Part shown: positions 57,265 through 64,000 of the stretch, piece by piece | Numbering within the stretch: position 1 is the first letter of the stretch | How the letters are laid out: each line of letters begins with the position of its first letter | DNA from: Russula earlei | Taxonomy: Eukaryota; Basidiomycota; Agaricomycetes; Russulales; Russulaceae | Length of the DNA: 64,000 bases | Direction of reading: 5' to 3' | Assembly: GCA_025769875.1 (NCBI GenBank) | Contig: JAGFNK010000280.1 | Coordinates: forward strand, 1 to 64,000 | Program-made: the position numbers and the translations under genes | Notes under the pieces: model-generated | What the model saw: only the letters and a program-made list of their open reading frames with translations | What the model was told of the DNA's origin: nothing | The model's database searches: none

Positions 57265-58510
57265 ACCAGTAAGTAGTGAGTAAGCCATTACTGATAAATG
57301 AGTAAGCAGGTCAGTAAGCAATCACTAAGCCAGATGAATAAGCACATATGAGTAAACAGAAATGAGTCACCAAGGCATAGGTAAGCAGATGAGAACACAG
57401 AATGCAAGAATCCTAACAGATAGGCCCAGTTGAAAGAATGAAGGTGGGGGGCACAGACAGCCCAGAAGGTGAGATGCACTTGACAATTGTGACAAGTTCA
57501 AGAGAGTCAGACCACACATGATAGAAATTTGACTTCTTGAGGCTGCACATGTGGTAAAATTGTTTGTAGTGTTTGTGGCCCCCACCAAGTTGGATCCCCT
57601 TCTCATCCATGTTCCAGATGTGCTGTGGTGGGAGCTCTGGATGGTCATCATAGACCTGCTTAACCAGTTCAAGGTAATGAGTGACATTTGAAGAATTAAA
57701 ATTCTGCATGCACTTGGGGTCCAGGGAACTTGGCTTTGAGAGTTAAAGGTCCATGTGCTGCATCCAGAATCAACAGTGCCAGTTGATACCTGGCATGACA
57801 CCAGACATATCATATACAAGGGAGTTGACCTCCATCTGGTCCATGGGCTTGGCCATCAAAGCCTTGTGGTCAATCCAAGTGACCAGCACCTCTTCCTGCC
57901 TCTCTGAGAGCAATTGTTGGCCCTCATGTGAATCCTTCCTGGAACAATGCCCATTGATGTGGTCACCTCAGTGTTTGATGAGGAATCTAAGAGTGTTTAA
58001 TAGAGTCAGCAAGAAAAACAAGCAGCTCCTCACCTCATGCATGATTGCAGCTGCTTGTCTGCTTTTGAAAAGGTCTGCCTGCCACTCTGTGATTGCTGCT
58101 TGAATGCAGTCCTCATATGCATTGTCCATCTGCTTTTGCTTCAAATCAGGAGGCATGAATTGATGTGTATTTAAGCACCCTGCAGTGTAGCAGCATTGTG
58201 GAAGGGACAAGGGATAAGGAACATATGTGATCAGCCAACGATGCCAATTTGAAGTGCTGACTCAAACAACTCAAACTCTAACATTGTGCTTGACATCCTC
58301 TCCAAAAATCCCAGAAAGGGGAAATCATCAAACAGGGGTCTTTTGACACCCAAAAAAAACTGTGGACCCCCATTAATCAGCACTTTGACCCCCAGGTTAA
58401 AAGAAATCTCAATCTTTATTGTACATATGCCCACATGTTCTGTCCAACTAATGGGTAGCCTACAGTATTACAACAACAATGACATCACATATGCAAATAT
58501 GTGAATTACA

Positions 58511-58630
58511 GTTAACAGACAAAAGTTAGTTAATCATATGACATGTCACTGTCATCACACCTGTCACACCTGTCACTCCCGGCTAATCCCGAAATTCAAA
58601 GTTCAAGTTTCAAGAAATCTTGGTTGCTGT
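58511..58630 (+). repeat. About 120-base repeat, inverted partner at 62005-62135
   Basis: Shares blocks such as TCATATG, ATGTCACT, ATCACAC, AATCC, GAAATT, GTTCAA and TCTTGGTTG in the same order with the minus strand of 62005-62135. The two copies face each other across catalase 2. They may be ends of one element or two related MITEs. Confidence 0.55.
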
Positions 58631-58659
58631 ATGGGGCCCTATCTTCACCATCTGGAATG

Positions 58660-58836
58660 GAAGCAATGCAATTCATTGCTTCCACAATACATCTTCAGGA
58701 AGATATGATCAATGCACTCCAAATGCAATATCAAGGGACATAAACAGTCAAGATCTGACACACTTGTGATGAGAACAATCCTGTCCATAGTTCAGGTGTC
58801 TGGCAACCTCCAGACCCCAAACCACTCAGTACCTTA
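58660..58836 (-). repeat. Partial LTR family A (first about 180 bases)
   Basis: Matches the 5' end of the minus-strand LTR at 2222-2841 (segment 2660-2836), including CCATAGTTCAGGTG and CCAGACCCCAAACCACTCAG. The rest of the LTR is missing. Its edge coincides with the 3' limit of the catalase 2 homology block. Confidence 0.75.
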
Positions 58837-59020
58837 GCCAAACCATCCTGACTTCCCAGGAAGGATCATTTTGAGTAACAACTACACACTCGAACATGCT
58901 TTATTCCCATACGAACAGACTAATCGTACAACGATGATCGGCGGGCACCTTCCCGTATGAAATTACACATGCAGAACACGGGCGTACAACGTTCCAAACG
59001 ACACCTTTCAGCACTATACC

Positions 59021-61010
59021 TCAAGCAAGGGTGACCGTGGTCTGGCCAATGTTAGTCTTCAACGGGACGACTGAGGCCGCAGAGGCAACCTTAAGCGGAT
59101 GGACGGTCGGCACCCCGATAGCCTTGGCAATGGCGTCCGAGAGGCCCTGGTCGACTGCAGCGAACACGGAAACTGCGATAACGTCAATCGTTTGTCCCGA
59201 TAAGATAACGTAATGAACGTACGCTGGCGTGCTTTGATTTCCGCTGACTTGACGAGGCCCAGATGTCCAGCAATGTTGTCAACAAGGTGTTTGCGATCCA
59301 AGTCGCTCAAGACCTTCCTGTAAAGATTGCGAGGTTGCTCGAAATCAACTGCGATAGGAAATATCGCATTCAATACTACGGTGTCATCCACAATGACTAT
59401 AGCTCACGTTCGGTAACTTCATACAAATGGGCACGGGCATACCCAGCCCAAACTTCGTGCTTATGCTCAGTGTTTGCGTAAGGCTTCTCACGGTAGGTTA
59501 GGGGCGAGATGGTGCTCTGGTAATTGGGACGAGCGCCTTGGTTAACAAACGTCGCAAACCCATCACGTTGGAAGTTAGCGACCGGCACAACAGGAGAGTT
59601 AACCGGGAGCTGTTGATAATTTACGCCAAGACGGTGGCGGTGAGTATCGGGGTACGAGAAGAGCCGGCTTTGCAGGACTGGGTCAGCGCTTGGCTCAATG
59701 CCAGGCACAGTATGGGATGGAGAAAAGGCAGACTGTTCAATCTCTGCAAAGTAGTTCTGCGGGTTCTCGTCCAATACGAGCTTGCCGATGGGGCGGAGGG
59801 GATATTCCTTATGTGGCCAAACTTTTGTCAAGTCCAGAATATTGTAGCGGAAATTCTCCGCCTGTTGAGGTGTCATCGTTTGCTAAGCACATGTAGCAAA
59901 GTTAAGGCCTCAAAACCATAAAAGGCATCATTCCGAGTGCTTACCACATAGACCGTCCATGATGGATATTGCTTTTTCTCGATGGCCTCAAAAAGCGCTT
60001 GGATTCCATAGTCGGGATTCTCACCCGACAGCCTTCCAGCAATCTCATTGTCAAGAGTCTATACGGAATCAACGGTTTATTCATGGCTTCGAGCCAGCTT
60101 GAAATCGAATACCTTAAAACCGCCATCTGCACGAATGTGGACCTGAATGTAGACCCACTCTCCGTCATCACGCACAAACTTCAATGGATGGCCAGAGTAA
60201 CCATGCATGTTGTGATAACCGTCCGGAGTCCCACGGTCAGTGAAGAGTATCACGGTTTGATGAATACTCTCAGGATTCTGAGAAAGATAGTCCTGAGGAA
60301 ATGTAGAATGAGTACTCGTTGATCAAGTGTCTCAATTATTTCGCATGGACTAGTCGTGAGACAGGGTCTCAAACTCACCCAAAACATATCAGGATCCTTT
60401 AAATGCGTTTGAGGATTGCGTTTTTGGGTGTGTATAAAGTGAGGGAACTTGGCAGGGTCACGAATGAAGAAGACGGGAGTGTTATTGAAGACCCAATCAA
60501 GATTGCCTTCCTCGGTGCGAATCTTGATGGCAAAGCCACGGGGATCTCGGGCAGTGTCCGCCGAACCTGACTCGCCACCGACGGTGGAAAATCGAACGGT
60601 AGAGCGTGCTCTATTGCCAACTTTCTTGAAGAGAGAGGCGGAAGTGAGGTCGGTGATGTCGTGTGTCACTTCGAAGTAGCCATGCGCCCCAGCACCCTTA
60701 GCGTGGACCTAAGGGAAACTCGACCGTGAGAATGGAAGTCGCACAAAGTATCGTGACACTGACGACGCGCTCGGGAATACGCTCACGGTCGAAGTGAGCG
60801 AGCAAGTCGATGTGATGAAAATCTGGGGATGACAGAAAGGGAGCGAGTCAGCAGCTGAGCGCCGAGTCATCGAAGTTGATGGCGCGGACCTTGGAGGAGC
60901 AGAGGTCCGTGCAGGCCAATCTTCTCAGCGGCGTAGGGGCGAGCGACGGGAGCACCGTTGGAGGTGGTGTACACGGCGTTTTCATTGTTTGTGATTTGCT
61001 TGGAAGCCAT
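59021..61010 (-). CDS. Catalase, copy 2 (eight exons, 518 residues)
   Basis: Exons: 61010-60890, 60822-60764, 60708-60379, 60292-60113, 60058-59945, 59882-59408, 59348-59223 and 59172-59021. Every exon after the first has exactly the same length as in copy 1; exon 1 is one codon longer. The catalytic His, Asn and heme-ligand Tyr blocks are all present, and no stop or frameshift is seen, so both copies look functional. Differences are mostly conservative (for example [18 protein letters not shown] here against [18 protein letters not shown] in copy 1). Copy 2 keeps the residues more usual in the family, so copy 1 seems the more diverged. Tail-to-tail with copy 1 across 9.3 kb of mobile DNA. 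Confidence 0.9.
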
Positions 61011-61322
61011 GTCGTGAATAATCAGAGGAGAGGAAGAATGAGAAGGAAATGATGGAGAGGAAAGCGGTATTATTATAGTCGGTCTCCATATGGTCAGGTG
61101 AATTGTTCCCAGCAGCCCGTCCACGGGGTGGGGTGGAGCTCCCGCACGGATTAGCAAGATGCATGTTGACTTCTTTTCTGAGACGACTGCGAGCAGCTTT
61201 TCGGGTATTTTGGACCGCTCCAAATCTAGACCGGGCGGTGCCACAACAAGAAATTTGAACGACTCCTCGCGGTTTAGAATGAAATGAATTCTCGCCCATG
61301 TCGGGAGGGGAAAAAAGTGAAC
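61011..61322. promoter_or_regulatory. Upstream region of catalase 2
   Basis: A TATA-like stretch and CT-rich leader resemble the catalase 1 promoter for roughly 80 bases next to the start codon; farther upstream the two diverge. The neighbouring tRNA-Asp gene is on the same strand further upstream. Confidence 0.45.
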
Positions 61323-61405
61323 TCCCTGGCGGGGAGTCGAACCCCGCTCTCGCGCGGTCAGTGGAAATGACAGGCGCGTGTACTAATCCGATATACTACC
61401 AGGGA
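61323..61405 (-). tRNA. tRNA-Asp (anticodon GTC) with an 11-base intron
   Basis: Read on the minus strand: acceptor TCCCTGG pairs fully with CCAGGGA, then a D arm (GTATATCGGATTAGTAC), an anticodon stem CGCGC/GCGCG with loop CTGTCA..C, a T arm CGGGG-TTCGACT-CCCCG. An 11-base insertion (TTTCCACTGAC) follows the base 3' of the anticodon, the canonical site of eukaryotic tRNA introns. 83 bases in total. Internal A and B box sequences are intact. Confidence 0.88.
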
Positions 61406-62224
61406 CTAAATTAGACTTTAGGTAGGCGCTTATTAGCCGATGGGCTCACATTCTATTGCTGGCTGACTGGCTCATTTGGCTATTCATACTCAACACCTCG
61501 GAGTTCATAATGAGATGATCATGCTTGTCATGAGAGGTGCACTGCACAACATCCAATCTCATAATTATTGATTGGGCACACCTTAAATCAGCCACATGAA
61601 TACATGATATATAGGGAATGAACATCACCTCTTCTTGGTGTTCAATGCTTTGTTTATTGTACACTTCATGCTCACATAGCTACTCCTTCCTGTAGTGCAC
61701 CACCATGGGCATGTTGAGTTCATGTGACTTGATCCAAGGGTGGGTATGGACAGGGAGGAACCAAGAGCAAGCACTTCATGTGCAGTTGTTTGGCTTCTTG
61801 GTTTTTGCAGACAAGTGTGAGAAACACAAAAGAAAGTCTATTCTCATAGGAGTAGCTGAGAAATTTATATACTGAGAGACATGAGCATAATGAAAGGGGA
61901 TCTAGGCTAAGTGAGATAAGGAGATGATGTAAAGAAGGGGCATAAGGTCCCATATAGCAACAAACCTTTTTACAGATTTTCAAACTTTTAAAAATGTTTT
62001 GAAATTTAGGCCCATGTTACCAACCAAGAATTCTTAAAGTTGAAGTTGAACTTGAAATTTCAGGATTTTCCAAGAGTGACTGATGTGACCAGTGTGATAT
62101 AAGTGACATAGCACATATGATAAACTAATAGGTTTTGTTTTTAATATGAGTTTTTATTCACTTGTGATTTGCATATTTGGTGTTGCCCCACACTTTCTTT
62201 TCTTGACCCTGATCATCACCTCCC
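61406..62224. other. A/T-rich unassigned region
   Basis: No convincing gene. It includes the inverted repeat at 62005-62135 and many short open frames of low quality. It may belong to the 5' part of the Myb-like transposon downstream. Confidence 0.4.
62005..62135 (-). repeat. Inverted partner of the repeat at 58511-58630
   Basis: On the minus strand it reads CTATTAGTTTATCATATG, then ATGTCACTTATATCACAC, and later AATTCTTGGTTGGTAAC, in the same order as the partner. It lies about 90 bases before the start of the Myb-like gene. Confidence 0.55.
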
Positions 62225-63902
62225 ATGCAGACCCACTTGTCAAGAAGCTCTGATTCCTCTGCAGAGGAAACCCAAGCAGATATCAAGGCAAGATGGATGA
62301 CTGAGGAGGAAGTCAAGTTCTTAAACTTCCTCTTGAAGCACAAGGACCAAATGACATCCAACACTATATTCAAGGATCAAGTCTTCAATGAGGCAGCCAG
62401 TCAAATTAGGTCCCTTTGTAAGAAGGGTGGCTTCAAAACTCTGAGCTTGTGCAAGACAAAGTGGCAAAGGGTATGTGTTTCCTTGTTTCACTCTACCTCA
62501 ACACTGACACCATTCAACTAGATGAAGACCAACTGGGACACAATTTCAGCAATCAAAAACAAGTCCAGTGTGGTTTGGGATGATGTGACAGGAATGAACA
62601 TATCAGTGGATAATCAAAATCAGGCAGTGTATGATTAGCTGGTTGCAGTGCATCTGTATCTGCTGATTTGTCAACAATATCTTACTTAGTTGTCATGAAC
62701 CATTTCCTGGAGAGGGCCCTTGAAGGACCCTTCCTTATGAGAGGAAACCCAGCCTCTATGGTGTCACCCTGTTCTCATGGACAAAAGGGGTGAGTAGAGG
62801 TGTCCACAATATCACACACACATTGTTGTACAAGCAATTCTCGGCACAATTGACATACAGCAAGCCCCACTTAATGGCAACCCTTTTAGCAATAAAGGAC
62901 AGTATTATAGCCTCCCTAAGGACCCTTTAGAATGACTCTAAGTGCTCTACAATAAGCACTAACACAATACTAAAGACCCTATGACGTGTTATTAGACTAA
63001 CTCTAATAACTATAGAACGAACTATGAAGCAATACTAAGGACCTTAATAGAAGTATTAGGGTTGACTCTAAGGACCCTAATAGAACTATATAAGGGGCCT
63101 TATAGGCAACTCTATTTCCTGAACCAAACTACAAGTCCTCAAATGACCAGCCCTAAACTAACTAACAGCAAAGGAATCAGGTGCTTTGCATGTGTACTAA
63201 AGCAGTGAACATGTGGACAGTAGAGGCTCTTACTCATCAAGAGAAGCCTTCTTACTCAGCAGCTTACTGAGCATGACTGAGCATGCTCAGTAAGCGCACC
63301 CCACTTCTTACTCATCTGTCTATTGTGCTTGATAACAAGGTTATGACTTGTTCCCTATTAGGCAGTTCTCTTGTAGTATATAAGCGCTCAATAAAGTAGC
63401 AGGCAGTCTTCAGACTGTCCATTTGTTTACAGCACTCTCTATCCCTGGGATACTCCTTTAAGGACTGTCCCCTTGTGACCATTCTGGCCTCTTCCCTGTG
63501 TACCTGCTTGACTCTACCAGTAACCATACCTCTTTGGTACTTGGTACTGCTTTGGACTCTACTTCTCGCCCACACTGTCTTGGACGTCTATTGACTTGTC
63601 TTTGAACTTGTCCCTCGCTCTTGAACTGGATTGTTCAACAGTGAGTCTTGACATTAGTAGGACAAACCAGTGGTCAAGAAGTTCTACCACAAGGGCTGGC
63701 CACATTGTGAGGCCATGGAATCTCTTGTAGGATTAAAAACTAAAGGCAAACATGTGTACCAGGGTATGCAGCCAACACCTCATGCTGAGCATGCTCCATC
63801 CCAGTTACCTACTCCTGCTCACCTGACCCCCAATTTGTCTCAAGTTGGCAGCAGCAGGAGGGCATCAACTTCACCATCAGATTCCTCATTTGACTTCACA
63901 AA
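62225..63902 (+). pseudogene. Myb/SANT-like transposon-associated protein, interrupted by a solo LTR
   Basis: The first exon starts at ATG 62225 and encodes ARWMTEEEVKFLNFLLKHK and, further on, SLCKTKWQR, a SANT/Myb-like trihelix DNA-binding domain of the kind carried by fungal Harbinger-type elements. A GT..AG intron leads to WDTISAIKNKSSVVWDDVTG. After the LTR (62691-63653) coding resumes at 63661 with KPVVKKFYHKGWPHCEAM and a Ser/Pro-rich tail, until another LTR begins at 63903. The solo LTR lies inside an intron at its 3' end, so splicing is threatened rather than the frame. Probably dead. Confidence 0.68.
62691..63653 (-). repeat. Solo LTR, family B (963 bases)
   Basis: Reverse orientation copy with ends TGTCAAGACTC and GGTTCATGACA on the minus strand, flanked by perfect TTAGT duplications (62686-62690 and 63654-63658). 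High similarity to the other family B copies suggests recent activity. Confidence 0.92.
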
Positions 63903-64000
63903 TGTTATGAACCAAGGCCAGATCCTGGCCATATATTGCCCTATTTCACTCAAGAGAGATCTCTCTCACTTTGCATTGCCAGCACACTTCTGTTTCTTGG
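63903..64000 (+). repeat. Start of a family C LTR, running off the window
   Basis: The sequence from TGTTATGAACCAAGG matches the first about 100 bases of the solo LTR at 54085 with a few changes. It interrupts the tail of the Myb-like gene; the candidate duplication is ACAAA (63898-63902), whose partner lies outside the window. Confidence 0.82.

Larger units (their letters stand above)
53507..58210 (-). pseudogene. Pogo-type DDE transposase with CENP-B-like HTH and C-terminal SAP domain, split by LTRs
   Basis: In order from 58210: an N-terminal helix region, then after an intron a CENP-B-like HTH (LLSERQEEVLVTWIDHKALM near 57880), then the DDE_1 domain with the first Asp in HIWNMDEKGIQLG (near 57610). 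The second Asp is in ILFVDGHSSHETDK (near 55770) and the third in KCTHKLQLLDMKVF (near 55690). A coiled-coil region (53732-54097) and a SAP-like DNA-binding end (KCKDDLIALSGALGLNMTG, then HPELLRHPWFGGLF) follow, stop at 53507. The LTR at 54085 sits in coding sequence; removing it with one GGACA copy restores a continuous frame. The stretch 55911-57380 is not cl­early coding. No intact product is expected. Confidence 0.78.
53329..58465 (-). mobile_element. Pogo/Fot-like DNA transposon, complete ends, 5,137 bases including two nested solo LTRs
   Basis: Both ends carry the inverted repeat CTGTAGGCTACCCATTAGT followed by GGACAG or AGACAG, and both are flanked by TA (53327-53328 and 58466-58467), the target duplication of the Tc1/mariner/pogo group. 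A second partial copy of the repeat lies inside the left end (near 53360). The single gene is on the minus strand. Subtracting the two LTRs and their duplications leaves about 3.3 kb, normal for a pogo-type element. Confidence 0.88.

Noticed and set aside
1..64000. CRISPR arrays, bacterial operons or phage genes
   Set aside because: No regularly spaced short repeats and no prokaryotic gene layout; introns, tRNA intron and LTR elements show eukaryotic nuclear DNA.

Overview
The window is nuclear DNA of a filamentous fungus, almost certainly a basidiomycete of the Agaricomycete type. Genes are split by many short introns (about 45-70 bases, GT..AG) and packed closely on both strands. The readable proteins are eukaryotic: checkpoint kinase, RNase P subunit, gamma-tubulin complex protein, SNARE, mitochondrial ribosomal protein, metacaspases. 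The transposons are typical of mushroom-forming fungi and their relatives. Genus cannot be fixed from sequence alone.

Layout. 1-4.0 kb: remains of Ty3/gypsy-type elements, with a gag gene on the minus strand and two copies of one 620-base LTR facing each other. 4.6-20.7 kb: three type I metacaspase genes (one minus, two plus in tandem), a putative nucleolar protein gene and a six-exon gene for a 1,919-residue Ser/Pro-rich protein with repeated basophilic-kinase-like sites; a decayed tRNA-Asp follows at 20.9 kb. 21-41 kb: a dense housekeeping block: CHK1-like kinase, pyridoxal-reductase-like aldo-keto reductase, syntaxin-8-like SNARE, RNase P subunit RPP1, a two-module terminal nucleotidyltransferase, a YPK-type AGC kinase, polynucleotide kinase 3'-phosphatase, gamma-tubulin complex GCP2/Spc97, and mitochondrial uS4. 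Neighbours are often divergent or convergent with about 100-190 bases between them.

41-47.3 kb is a gene graveyard: NmrA-like genes with stops and frameshifts, a bZIP remnant, a P450 heme-loop fragment, an alpha-tubulin fragment with a stop, and a damaged nucleoside hydrolase. 47.7-61 kb holds two eight-exon catalase genes in tail-to-tail inverted orientation, apparently products of one duplication. Between them is a nest of mobile elements: the end of one pogo-like element, a PIF/Harbinger-like transposase gene broken by an LTR pair, and a complete 5.1-kb pogo/Fot-like transposon with TA target duplication and a SAP-domain transposase, itself hit by two solo LTRs. A tRNA-Asp with an 11-base intron lies at 61.3 kb. 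62.2-64 kb is a Myb/SANT-like transposon-associated gene interrupted by a solo LTR exactly at an intron acceptor and again by another LTR family running off the window.

Gene models below were built by hand from splice sites and reading phase. Where the phases of all exons close (the 1,919-residue gene, both catalases, the putative nucleolar gene) I am fairly sure of the boundaries. Elsewhere the ends are approximate and this is said.
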